A stretch of DNA of 64,000 bases from Geosiphon pyriformis (taxonomy: Eukaryota; Glomeromycota; Glomeromycetes; Archaeosporales; Geosiphonaceae), in the NCBI GenBank assembly GCA_016748015.1, contig JAAOMT010000703.1, positions 457,967 to 521,966 of the forward strand. The letters run 5' to 3'. The number at the start of each line of letters is the position of its first letter. Within the stretch, counting starts at the first letter, position 1. The notes below the pieces were generated by a model. That model searched no databases, had not been told where the DNA came from, and was given only the letters and a program-made list of their open reading frames with translations. The position numbers and the translations under genes are program-made. This document shows positions 1 through 10,178 of this stretch, piece after piece.

Positions 1-460
1 TAATATCTTTTATATTAACTAGAACCAACTTATAAATCTTAACCAAAATTAACTTATTACTTACAATTAGATCTTTTTTATATTTAGTTCTAAGTTTAAA
101 ATTTAATAATTAAATGTTTGATTTATGAATATAATCATATTATAAACAAAATTTACAATGTTTAGGCTGGTTATAACAGTATTATTAAACATTAAAAGTA
201 ATTTTGAAAATCAATTTTTTAATATAAAATTCTTAATAACAGTTATATAATTATAACTATTAATAATAACAATATATAAAGACCAAAAAATTATCAATTA
301 AGTTAATTTATATATTAAAATACTTATTAATAATTAGTTTTTTAACAATAAAATTGATAATATATAAAAAAATATAATTAAAATTTTTTAATAAACTATA
401 ATAAATAAAGTTTATACTTAAATAACCAAAATTATAAAGTTTTTTTTATATATTATTTCA
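1..460. other. AT-rich stretch, no gene seen
   Basis: Very AT-rich, low-complexity sequence left of the 3' end of the split LINE. I see no credible coding frame or RNA gene. It may be decayed repeat. Confidence 0.6.
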
Positions 461-2930
461 TTTAATAAGTGAAATCCAAACACTACCTAGTACAATACAT
501 CATTAAATGATCTAAACTAGGCGTAAATCATGCCTTTTTTACATGTGACCAGCCACTCAGACCAGTCAAAACAACACTACGCACTTATATGAACAGAAAT
601 CTTTTCACAAGCACCAGAAAAAAATAAACAAGACCTATGAAACCCAAAACAAATGCTAATTGCATTAGCAATCCCCAACAATCTAACAACACCTGCTGAA
701 AAGCCCATGGAAAAACCAGAAATAGAGGCAGGAATGGAGCCGTCATGAAGAATCAGCCTACCCTTTTCCATTACTGCCTGGTGTTTTGCACGAACCAACC
801 AGATTTCATCCCGGAACGCAGCACAAAACTTATGTACAAAAAACACCATGTTACAAGCTGCCACCCTGGGATCTTCAAAAACAGAGACAAATTCACAATA
901 CCAATTATTAAAAACGAATCTTTTACATAGGGCCACTCCAACCACACAATTCGAAGCACAAGTGGACAATAACTGGGAAACACACGAAGAAAAACGAATA
1001 AACCAGAGCATGCCTCCCAAACAGCCATATAAGTGTTTATCAAATGCTTATGGCCAATGGTGTCAAAAGAGCAGGAAAAACATGATCAGAGATCTCAATC
1101 TTACCACAGAATAAGCACACTATATTGGGATAAAGCCTATCATATAGATGCTTACGCACGGCGACAGGAAGTCGATGATGCAGAGCCTTTATGAAATAAG
1201 TCCGAAAGCCAGCAGTACCCAAACTAGTGAAGCCAACAGCCATGTGGAAATCTGGGTGCCACACTAAAACAGACCTGGCCCAATCAACATCACCTCACAA
1301 ACTATCCACCAAAACTCGGAAACCAGATCTAACCTCCCAATATACCCGATGAACTGACCGGAAGATATTACGAACAAAATGTCTTGAATTACCAGAAATG
1401 GCAGAGTCACCAGTTTTTAAAAACCGTTCATCAATCCTGTGCGGCAGCCACCAAGAAGATGAGGCAGCAACTCTTGTAAGTGAGTCAGCACATTCGTTGC
1501 CAAGAATATCTGAATGACCTTTTATTTTGACCCAATTCACATCCAAATTTTTATCATGAATGACATTAGCAATGTGGCAATGCTTGATCCAACAATGATT
1601 TCTGAAGTCTGGTCAAGCTAGTAGAGATTCGGATTTGCATGCATCCAAAGCAGCCTGGCTGTCCAAGAACAAATCCACTGAACAAAAAGCGGGAACACAC
1701 TCAAGAGCCAGAGCAATGGCCTGCAACTCCATAAGCATAGAGAAAACCAAACCAGACACCTTCACACCCAACCCCGAATCAATGTCCTCAAAGAAAACAG
1801 CAGCACCAGCCTTTATACCAACAGTACCCAAACCACTTAGAGACCCATCCGTATATACAGAGAGGTAAACAGCAGCGTCAATATCCAACAAATTGTCACA
1901 AACAATGCCAAAATTGCAAAAGAGTCAAATATCAGGAGAAGCATAATCACTCACAGGAGGAGAGCACACAGAAGAAGGAACAATGCTACCAAGAAACTGA
2001 ACAAAAATATCAAACCAAACAGGAACCAGGCCATGGGGATTCAGCCTTTTTCAACATTTGAAAGTCTTCCAACTGAAAGCAACACCATGTCTGTCATGAA
2101 GCTGTTCCACAAAAGTGATATCATAGCACTTGAGTGAAGGGACACATTTGAGAAATCTTGGCTCACCTAGAACAATAGACATAGGAGTGCCACCCTAGAA
2201 ATGAAAAGTGCTGGCCAAAGAAGCACCCAAAGACAAGTCACACCCAGAAAAAATACAAACCACACCTGACAAAAAGTTGTTTGAAAGGCTGACATTAACA
2301 TGAACTGAAAACAGCAAAGAGTGACAGGGATGCCAACTAAGAGCCTGAAGATTATAAGACCTGTGAGAAAACAAATGACCCAAAATACCAAATGAATTCA
2401 CAAAAGCCAAAACAGCAGCCAATTTACTCTCAGCTTGGATCTGTTCAAAAGTTTTAAAATTGTACAAAGAAGGATGATAAACCGCATCATTGGAGAAGTT
2501 GAGTGGCAGCCCAGACTTAGACTTCAAGCACCTGCAAACCATAGAGTCCCACTTATTACACACACTAACAGGAACAAAGCTGAACTGAATTCTGTAGCTG
2601 ATAATAGGCAGAAAAACTGCAAAAACCAAATATGCAAATTGTTTATCCGAGATTGCCTTCCTCAGAACAAGATTAACAAAAAACTGAACGTTCAAGTGAG
2701 CTTTAGCCAGACTAGGTGTCAAAAGACCTTCAAAAGACAAAAAAATACCCAAATACCGATGAGATTCACTCTTTTTGGTGATAGAGATAGGCAAACCACT
2801 AATAATCAAAGAAAAATTCGCAATCTGGCTGTTGATAGGAATGGCTACAGTCTTGTCATTGTTAATTGAAATGTCATTAATCCTAAAAAATTCACTAACA
2901 ACATTGAGGATGTGCTGCATAGCAGCCCAG
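461..2930 (-). mobile_element. LINE (non-LTR retrotransposon), 3' half of a split copy
   Basis: This is the 3' portion of a minus-strand LINE whose 5' portion lies at 14228-18640, on the other side of a Ty3/Gypsy insertion. It holds the last part of ORF2 (577-2926) and a 3' UTR of about 110 bp (461-576). The 3' UTR recurs at 53218-53325, where the copy shares the same terminal block around TGAAATCCAAACAC, so the element end near 461-475 is supported by two copies. The minus-strand ORF2 frame continues exactly from 14228 into 2926 once the inserted element and one target-site copy are removed. Confidence 0.9.
577..2926 (-). pseudogene. LINE ORF2, 3' half: end of RT, RNase H, zinc-binding C-terminus
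   Basis: The open pieces 2195-2920, 1613-1891, 1295-1546 and 1040-1264 all lie in one minus-strand frame. The last piece, 577-1020, is in another frame, so there is a frameshift near 1030. The first piece continues the RT after the YVDD-like block that ends at 14240. The piece at 1613-1891 has an RNase H start (VYTDGS-like, then an ELQAIALAL helix and LDSQAAL), which is where an RNase H domain sits in LINE ORF2 proteins. The piece at 1040-1264 has a CxxC...SDHVF zinc motif. The protein would copy the element's RNA at a nicked target. In-frame stops and the frameshift make it inactive. It was read by motifs only. Confidence 0.85.
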
Positions 2931-3828
2931 TGTTACAGGTGATTATTTCTGTTGTTGAATTGAATAACAAACCCATAACTTGGTGCTCAATTAATATAAT
3001 ATTGTTGGTAATATCTGAAGATATTGTTATCTGAAGGTTTTGGTTGATTTGAAGGTTTTGTTGTGAAGTTTTTTGTATAATAGACAGAGATTCAGTGGTG
3101 ATGGTAGTAGTTTTCCTGGAGTTGCAATTATGCCCAATTTCTTTTTCAGCTTGGCAGCCGGATTTATTCTGGTAGTTGTGCCCTTCTGGTAAACTACCTG
3201 TTAATATATATAATTCTATCCTTATTTCTGGGTCTTTTACCAGGCTATCCTTGATGTCAATAACTCAGTGCTTAATTTTTTTACTCAATTAGTATACAAC
3301 AACAAAATCAAAGAAAGAAAAGAAAATAAAAAGAAAGAAAATAAAATTAAAGAAAATAAAGAAAATAAGCCAAGGCAATTTGGTACATTAATATTTTGTC
3401 AATAGCCATGATCAAAAGCTATTGTTTTAGTATGGTTAAGTATCAATTACTATCAACATGAAGTGTTGATAGTGGATAGTGGATTGAGATATGGAATAAT
3501 TATTTATTTGATGATTGGTTTCTTGGCTAAGGATTCTGTAGTATTGATTTTGTTTTTTCTGTTTCTAATACTACTGCTATATATACATAATTAGGATTCC
3601 TCAATTCCTCGATTTTTTATGACAGGAATCCTGGAATTCCTGGAATCCTGCGATTCCTTTGAGAGGAATCTTGGAATTCTGGAATCCTGCAATTCCTTGT
3701 TGGGAAATTCTGAAATTCCTGGAATCTTGTAATTCCTGAGAGGAATCCTGGAATTCCACATTTACTACGCTTACTTCTGATTGGCTAATAATTATGCTAA
3801 TATATTTCCTATATTTCTATGAGTAACA
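2931..3828 (-). repeat. Family-1 LTR (3' LTR of the Ty3 element)
   Basis: It is nearly identical to 13384-14227 and bounded by TGTTAC...GTAACA. It contains an A-rich AAAGAAAATAA array (about 3300-3370), then an array of short GGAATTCC-like units (about 3597-3757). It is longer than its partner mainly because it has more of these units. Degraded copies of the same LTR occur at 39082-39918, 41107-42797 and 48024-48848. Confidence 0.93.
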
Positions 3829-3845
3829 TTATTTCCTCCTTTTAA
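3829..3845 (-). promoter_or_regulatory. Polypurine tract (PPT)
   Basis: On the minus strand AAAAGGAGGAAATAA lies directly against the TGTTAC start of the 3' LTR. This is the expected place and composition of the primer for plus-strand DNA synthesis. Family 2 has a comparable tract beside its 3' LTR at 28303-28318. Confidence 0.8.
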
Positions 3846-4315
3846 TATTGAGCTCCGTCGAAATTTAACTCATGTAATTCTCCCTCTTGAAGTATTTCTT
3901 GGATTTTGTTTTCGAGAATTACTTGTGTTATTTGGGTCTGTAATTCTTCAAATTGAGCATTGGTGATTTTTCCCAATTGATTACTGGTAACCATATCCAT
4001 TGCTCTGTTGAGCAATATTTCTGGTTTATCCTAAAATGCTGTGTGTATTTGGTATATGACTCGGGCTTGTGTGGATAAGTTGTTCTTTCCCACAAAATGT
4101 TCTAATTGTTGTAGTATTCTTTTGTCAAATAATTGCTTTGTTTTATCTGTATATAGATTCTGGATATTTACATGTTGTCCCAAGTAAAAATAACAATAGT
4201 TTTGTGGAAATTGTTGTATCCACCAATTCCAAGTTTCTTTAGTCAACTCTTGATATAGTGACTCTTTTGTTGATTCTTTTATTGCTAATTTTACTTTTGC
4301 CATGATTTTGTCCAC
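3846..4315 (-). pseudogene. Post-integrase ORF of the Ty3 element, unknown function
   Basis: From ATG at 4315 the frame runs 94 codons to a TAG at 4031-4033. It then stays open for a further 61 codons and ends in TAA just before the PPT. The TAG is most simply a mutated Trp codon, giving an ancestral reading of about 156 residues. The product is hydrophilic, rich in Gln, Lys and Glu, with helix-like spacing in its second half (about residues 95-156), and no signal peptide or membrane segment, so it does not look like an envelope. It lies in a different frame from the integrase ORF upstream. I do not recognise it. It could be a separate accessory protein or a detached C-terminal extension of pol. 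Confidence 0.5.
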
Positions 4316-4329
4316 AGTATTTTCAGTTT

Positions 4330-4665
4330 CTTCTGTGTTCTGAGTTGAAATGTCTTTCTAGTATCTTAATATTGAATGGTTTGTTGATTGATTGTAATCT
4401 CCATTTCCTGGTATTAGATTAATTGAAAGAGTTGTTGTGCTAGTAAGTGAATGTTGTCTGTAATTTCCATTTTTCTGATATTTTCTGTCACATCTACCAT
4501 GTCTTTATATATTCTTTTGATGGATCAATTTAACGTGTTGTTGTCGATAATAATGATTGGTTCCAGATCTTGTGGAATTTCATTTGGTTGGACTAATATT
4601 CTCTGTACTTCTAATTGTGGAATATTACTAATAGATGGTAGTGTGATGTTGTGATATAGTTTCAG
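4330..4665 (-). other. Stretch between integrase and the post-integrase ORF
   Basis: About 330 bp of Ty3 internal sequence with many minus-strand stops. It probably holds the decayed C-terminal tail of integrase. No separate product can be supported. Confidence 0.5.
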
Positions 4666-6031
4666 TCAATCTCTATGTACTGCTTTGGTTAAAATTTTGT
4701 TATCCAATCTTAATTTGTAAGCTCTATTTCCTAGAATTTCTTCTATGTGAAATGGTCTGTCCCATTTGGGGTCAAATTTTCCACTCCATTGTTTTTCCGC
4801 TTTGGTACAATGTAGTAATACTTTGTCTCTGATCTTGAATTCAATTGGTTTGTCTGGTAGTTGACTATTGTGTCTTTTTTTCTGTGTTTTTTGTGACTTT
4901 TGGATATTATCAGCTGCTCTTCTTCGTTTGTTTTCCAATGTTTTTATTAAGTCATATGTTCTTCTCAGCAATGTTTCTTGAAAATTTTCCTCTGTTATTG
5001 GTTCAGCTAGATATGTATTAATTTCTCTCTCTACTGGTAACGTTGCTATTCTCCCATATATTAATTCAAATGGTGTTGCTTGTGTAGTATCCTGTTTCAT
5101 TGTCCGATAAGCAAATAGTACTGATGGTATAAACAAATCCCAATCGTTCTGGTTTTCTTGGCTGAGCTTGGCTATTGTTTCACACAATATTCTGTTGAAT
5201 CTTTCTACTAATCCGTTGGTTTGTGGATGGTATGGTGATGATAATAGTCTCTTGATTCTGAATCTTTGGCTCAATTCTGTTAATGTTCTGTTCACAAAAT
5301 AAGTTCCTTGGTCTGATAATAATTCTTTTGGACATTCATGTCAACAAATCAAATCCTGATGAACAAATTTGGCAACAGATTCTGCATCTGCTCTTTAAAT
5401 TGCTTTTGTCTCTGGCCATTTAGTGAGATAGTCCATAGTTACTGCTATGTATCTGTTTCCTCTGCTGGTAATTGTTAATGGTCCGACTAAATCAATTCTC
5501 ATGCAGTCAAATAGTTGTCCCACTTTGATTGGTCTTAATGGTTCACTGGGTCTTGTTCTTCCTCTTCGCTAACAAGCATCACAATTTTGAACATATTGAA
5601 TGATGTCTGGGTACATTGATGGCCAATAGTATCTTTTTCTAATTCTTTCCATGGTTGCTTCTTTGTGAAAATGTCCTGCTGTTGAATTTGAGTGCATGTT
5701 GAATAATATTGTTTCTTTTTCTGGCTCTGTAATTACTCTGGTTGGTTGATCTGGATCCCTTCTATTTTTTCGATAAAGTATATTTTGGTGAATGATAAAA
5801 TATTTTGATTGTTGTTTGATACTCCTTCATTCCGTATAAGATAAATTCTTTTTGAACTGTTGAGTGTTTAGATAATATTGCAATTGTTGATATTTTTGTA
5901 TGTTCATCTTTTGTTGTATTTTTCCATTGGTATTGTTCTGGTTTTATTATATTTTTTGGGTTGAAATGTTCTTAAATTTGTCTTATTCGTGATAAACTGT
6001 CAGCATTTCCGTTGTTACGGGATGGTTTTCT
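4666..6031 (-). pseudogene. Ty3 integrase and the last residues of RNase H
   Basis: The longest open piece (4666-5295) holds the C-terminal half of an integrase: YHPQTNGLVERFN with the catalytic Glu, then FAYRT and a basic tail. Upstream, in pieces broken by stops, are CxAC of the HHCC zinc domain (about 5575), a MRIDLVGP block with the first catalytic Asp (about 5490-5510) and LLSDQGT with the second Asp (about 5310). Near 5985-6025 is the NADSLSRI motif that ends Ty3 RNase H, continued across the insertion at 7083. Integrase would join element cDNA to the genome in the nucleus. Several in-frame stops sit where a Trp, Arg or Gln codon could have mutated. It is inactive. Confidence 0.85.
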
Positions 6032-7082
6032 TGTTATATTTAATTGCTGATATCCTGCTTTAATTGCAATCAGTCTTTCGTGAGTTCCTCAATTCTATTT
6101 GTGTGATAATGTCACTGTTACACTGAAGGCTTTCTTTTTACTGTTGCGATGTCAGTTATTCTTTAATTCTTGATTGTTGTGTGTGTTTATGTACTCCTTC
6201 TCANNNNNNNNNNNNNNNNNNNNNNNNNNNNNNNNNNNNNNNNNNNNNNNNNNNNNNNNNNNNNNNNNNNNNNNNNNNNNNNNNNNNNNNNNNNNNNNNN
6301 NNNNNNNNNNNNNNNNNNNNNNNNNNNNNNNNNNNNNNNNNNNNNNNNNNNNNNNNNNNNNNNNNNNNNNNNNNNNNNNNNNNNNNNNNNNNNNNNNNNN
6401 NNNNNNNNNNNNNNNNNNNNNNNNNNNNNNNNNNNNNNNNNNNNNNNNNNNNNNNNNNNNNNNNNNNNNNNNNNNNNNNNNNNNNNNNNNNNNNNNNNNN
6501 NNNNNNNNNNNNNNNNNNNNNNNNNNNNNNNNNNNNNNNNNNNNNNNNNNNNNNNNNNNNNNNNNNNNNNNNNNNNNNNNNNNNNNNNNNNNNNNNNNNN
6601 NNNNNNNNNNNNNNNNNNNNNNNNNNNNNNNNNNNNNNNNNNNNNNNNNNNNNNNNNNNNNNNNNNNNNNNNNNNNNNNNNNNNNNNNNNNNNNNNNNNN
6701 NNNNNNNNNNNNNNNNNNNNNNNNNNNNNNNNNNNNNNNNNNNNNNNNNNNNNNNNNNNNNNNNNNNNNNNNNNNNNNNNNNNNNNNNNNNNNNNNNNNN
6801 NNNNNNNATTCTTTCCCAATATTAAAACTACTGTATATATACATGTTTGTAGTTCTACGAGAAAATACTTTCTTTTTGATATTTCAACCTGGTGCTTGCT
6901 GCTATCACCAGTTGGTGTTGGCTGCTATTGTGAACTGGTGCTTGCCACTATCGCGGAATGGTGTTTGCTACTATGTTAATCATTACCTTTCTAAGATTAT
7001 TACTGTGCTATATTATGATTGAATAGTTTGTATTATTTTTATGATTCTTTTTGCTAAATTCTTAAACCGTAATACCGTTGTC
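6032..7082 (-). repeat. Family-3 LTR inserted in the RNase H of the Ty3 element, with assembly gap
   Basis: The segment is flanked by TTTTCT at 6026-6031 and 7083-7088, a perfect direct repeat that looks like a target-site duplication. Its two visible parts (6032-6203 and 6808-7082) match, reverse-complemented, the two ends of 52031-52868, which is followed and preceded by unrelated sequence. It starts TGTTAT. It includes a roughly 24-nt tandem motif, about four copies, at 6886-6975, and a TATATATA box near 6834-6842. Removing the segment and one TTTTCT joins YYKK to RKPSRNNGNADSLSRI, the usual end of Ty3 RNase H. It may be a solo LTR; the gap prevents certainty. Confidence 0.8.
6204..6807. 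other. Assembly gap (604 N)
   Basis: Unresolved bases inside the family-3 LTR. Frames crossing it are artefacts. Confidence 0.99.
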
Positions 7083-8318
7083 TTTTCTCTTTTTGTAATA
7101 TATAGTATAATTGTATAGTGCGAGTGTCATTTTCCATCTTGACTGTCTTCCATCTCCAAATTCTTGTTTTTGGAGTGATGTTAATCCCTTGTGATCTGTG
7201 TATACTTTAAACTTCTGGCTTAAGTATTTTTTCTATTTCATAATGGCCCAGTATATTGCTAAGTGTTCTTGTTCTGGTGTTCCATAGTTCTTTTCGGCTG
7301 GTGTTAAACCTCTGCTGGCATATGCTACTGGATGTTCTCTGCCGTCTGGTCCTCTCTGAGATAATACTGCTCCCAATGCTTGGCCAGATGCATCAGTGGT
7401 AATAATGAATGGTTTGCTGTAATCTGAATAGATCAGTACTAAAGCTTGGATGAGCTTTTTCCTCAGAATATCAAAAGCTTTTTGTTGACTTTCTGTCCAT
7501 TCATATTTCGCATTTTTGTTTTGCAGTTGATTAAATGGCTGCGCTATCTTGGAAAAATTCTTGATAAAATGACAATAGTAGCTGGTGAATTCCAAGAATG
7601 ATTTCAGTTCTGTTATATTGGTCAGCACTAGAAAGTTTTTTACTATCTCTATTTTCTCTGAATCTGTTTTGATGCCATCTTTGCTGACTATGTGTCCCAA
7701 GAATTTGAGTTCTGTCTTGCTAAAGAAGCATTTTGTCGCATTTAACTTTAGTTCTGCTCTTCTTAGTCTTTCGAACACTTGTTAAAGATGATGAAGATGA
7801 TCATCAAACATCTTTGAGAATACATTGGTGTCATCTAAGTATACAACTACTGATTTTCACAATAAGCCAGTATAAACGATTTCCATTAGCTGTTGGAAAG
7901 TTGCTGGGGCATTGGTTAAGCCAAATAGCATTACTTCAAATTCGAAATTTCTTTCTCTAGTAGTAAATGCTGTCTTCTCTTTGTCAGCTGGATTTATGGC
8001 TACTTGCTAGTAACCACTGTTCAAATCTAATATGGAGAACCATTTGTTCTTATTGAAAGCATCGAATAATTCCTGTATTTGTGGAGTTGAATAACTGTCT
8101 CCATAAGTTACACCATTGAGTTTCTTGTAGTCTACACAAAACTGGATTTTTCCATTTTTCTTATGGTTAAATACCACTAGTGACAACCATAGACTTATTG
8201 ATGGTTGAATTAGCCCGTTGTCAAGCATTTTGTTTATCTCTTAATGAATAATCTCATGGCTGGCTGGTGGCATTCTGTATGCTCTTTGTTTGATTGGCAT
8301 TGCATCTCCAGTCTTGAT
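7083..8318 (-). pseudogene. Ty3 reverse transcriptase and RNase H
   Basis: The minus strand reads, in order, the RT block QFCVDYKKLN, WFSILDLNSGY (8007-8228), FEVMLFGLTNAP (about 7935), the catalytic VVYLDDTNVFSK (about 7840), then LKLNATKCFFSKTELKFLGH and the RNase H start IITTDASGQALGAVLSQ with HPVAYASRGL (7233-7785). This is the Ty3 RT-RNase H arrangement that copies element RNA into cDNA. Stops interrupt it after SGY, before KSVVVYLDD and before QVFERL. They fit Trp to TAG, Trp to TGA and Gln to TAA, all C-to-T type changes. The YLDD catalytic pair is intact. RNase H continues past the insertion at 6032-7082. Confidence 0.9.
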
Positions 8319-10130
8319 CTAATGCTGGATGATGTCGGTTTGGCCAAACTCATTTTCGCTGACAAAAATGTCATTGAAATTGTTGAGTAACATCTTAAGC
8401 TGCATACATTGGAGTGGATCTAAGTTTCCCATGTTCATTTGTTTCAATTGTTTTGATTGGAGCAAATAACATTCGTCTCGTCCATAGATTGTTTGTAATG
8501 TGATGTCAACATATCCACAAAGTTGTGAAAAGTCTGGAATGGGATTTGGTGGTTGGTCTTCTATTTCTGTGGTTAAATATCCGATGGTGGTTCCTTCTGG
8601 TATGTTGATAACATTGCCAGTGTTGTTGTAGATGGGAATTTTTATGCTGCTATAGCTTTTGGCTGATATGTGGAGATTGATCAACCCAATCTCTCTTGAT
8701 TCACAAAGGGTTGCTTCCACTTCAAAAATCTGTTCTTGCTTCTTTTTCTTCCTTTCTATTGCTAACATGTACTGGCTATATGGTGGAATGGAAATAGTTT
8801 GACCAGTTGAGATAATTTCTTCTTGGCCAACAATTTCTTCCTCCATTATATTAACTGGTACATCTGTTCTACCCGTTGATCCAAATCCTTGTATTCTTTT
8901 CGCTGTTATTTCTAATTTCTCCCTTTTTCTCATTGACACTAACTGAGCTACTCTAATTAAAGGCAGGAATATTGCCTGTGCTATCTTTTTGTTGGGCTCT
9001 ATTATATAGGCCTTTTCTGAGTTATTTTGTAACATGGCAATGATATTTCTTACATATCCCACATCAATTATTCCTCCTCTTATATTGATCTCTCTTTTTG
9101 CTAAATTACTTTTAGATGCTAATTGAATCATTGTTGTTGCCGGAATCTCTAGTGCTATTTTCAGATCAATATAGGTGTGTGAATGTGGTTCCAATTTAAT
9201 GGCATCTTTTCCTGGATATCTCAGATCAAACCCTGTATCTATATCATGTGCACATTCTGGCATAATACCTTTTTCATTGTTACTATACCATTTCAACTCT
9301 TGTTCCTTGGAGAGATCTGGTAGTGCAATGTATTGTTCATAGTTTAAATTGGGTTTTGAATCTGAGTCTAAATTGTTTTCGTCGTCATTGCTATTTTGAA
9401 TGGAGCTGGAACTGGTGTTTTTATCATCATTATCAGAGTCTGGATCACGATTGATCAGCAATTCTGATTCTGATGCACAGCTGCTGATTGGTTCTTCTTC
9501 TTTAGGGATCAAGTAGATCATGCATGGTGGTAAATTGTAAATGAGGTCACAATTGTCATAATATTCAAAGTCACTGGGAATTAAACAATGGCAACACAGT
9601 TTTGTATTTAACTGTGCTAGCCATTGTTCTTGCTCTTCTCTAGTAGATGCCAAGTTTTGGTAGTGTTCATGGAACTCTTCTGGTTCTAGAAAATTTATAA
9701 CTGGCTCTGTGTTCCAGTTAAGCTCGATGGGTTCTGGTGGGTTGTTTTTAATTGTCTGGATTTCTTCTGGTGATGTACCTTCAATTTTGGTGGTTGCCAT
9801 TCTCCAAATTTTGTCGTTGTCATGTGGACAACTGTCTAATTGTCGCACTGCTTTTTGCCAAGCGGCTTCAATTGGTGTCTCTTTTTTAACCCAGTCGCTG
9901 ATCAGAATCGTGTATTGACACTCTACGTCACATGTTCCTCCATGTCCAAGAATGTCATGCCACATTTCTTTGTCCAAGAGAGTCTTTTCACAAACTAAGC
10001 ATAGCTGATTGTCCCATTTCCCTACTTGTTTTGGTCTTCTAAAGCATTCAAGAATGCATGGGCAGCAATAAAACCTAGTTGCCGTTGAATATTCCTCATT
10101 ATTCCCACAACATGCACTCATTGATGACAA
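8319..10130 (-). CDS. Ty3 polyprotein segment with Cys cluster and dUTPase domain
   Basis: An uninterrupted 603-codon frame between protease and RT. Residues 1-65 hold a Cys-rich module (ACC, CCPC, CLVC), followed by CxVEC, which may bind zinc. Residues about 210-255 are acidic and Ser/Asn-rich. The dUTPase domain follows at about 295-420 with all five motifs: DTGFDLRYPG, ASKSNLAKRE, GGIIDVGYVRNI with the general-base Asp, NKKIAQAIF, and the C-terminal GFGSTGRT loop. Such an enzyme hydrolyses dUTP to dUMP and would keep uracil out of element cDNA. The remaining 180 residues run up to the RT. The ATG may not be the real start, since an in-frame read-through or frameshift from protease is usual. 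Remnants of the same domain occur in the other Ty3 copies here. Confidence 0.88.
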   Translation of the reverse strand: MSSMSACCGNNEEYSTATRFYCCPCILECFRRPKQVGKWDNQLCLVCEKTLLDKEMWHDILGHGGTCDVECQYTILISDWVKKETPIEAAWQKAVRQLDSCPHDNDKIWRMATTKIEGTSPEEIQTIKNNPPEPIELNWNTEPVINFLEPEEFHEHYQNLASTREEQEQWLAQLNTKLCCHCLIPSDFEYYDNCDLIYNLPPCMIYLIPKEEEPISSCASESELLINRDPDSDNDDKNTSSSSIQNSNDDENNLDSDSKPNLNYEQYIALPDLSKEQELKWYSNNEKGIMPECAHDIDTGFDLRYPGKDAIKLEPHSHTYIDLKIALEIPATTMIQLASKSNLAKREINIRGGIIDVGYVRNIIAMLQNNSEKAYIIEPNKKIAQAIFLPLIRVAQLVSMRKREKLEITAKRIQGFGSTGRTDVPVNIMEEEIVGQEEIISTGQTISIPPYSQYMLAIERKKKKQEQIFEVEATLCESREIGLINLHISAKSYSSIKIPIYNNTGNVINIPEGTTIGYLTTEIEDQPPNPIPDFSQLCGYVDITLQTIYGRDECYLLQSKQLKQMNMGNLDPLQCMQLKMLLNNFNDIFVSENEFGQTDIIQH

Positions 10131-10178
10131 TTTCTTGCTGCAATCGATGCATATAAGCTTAGGTCAATGATAGGTAGA

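Noticed and set aside
2435-2869. 144-codon plus-strand frame
   Set aside because: Antisense to LINE RT, which is recognisable on the minus strand.
3300-3370. A-rich AAAGAAAATAA block as a LINE poly(A) tail
   Set aside because: It is present at the same place in every family-1 LTR, so it is part of the LTR.
4451-4654. 67-codon plus-strand frame
   Set aside because: Lies in Ty3 interior antisense to element genes, hydrophobic by chance from a T-rich strand.
6152-7022. Several frames of 200-280 codons on both strands
   Set aside because: They run through the N gap and have no real sequence content there.
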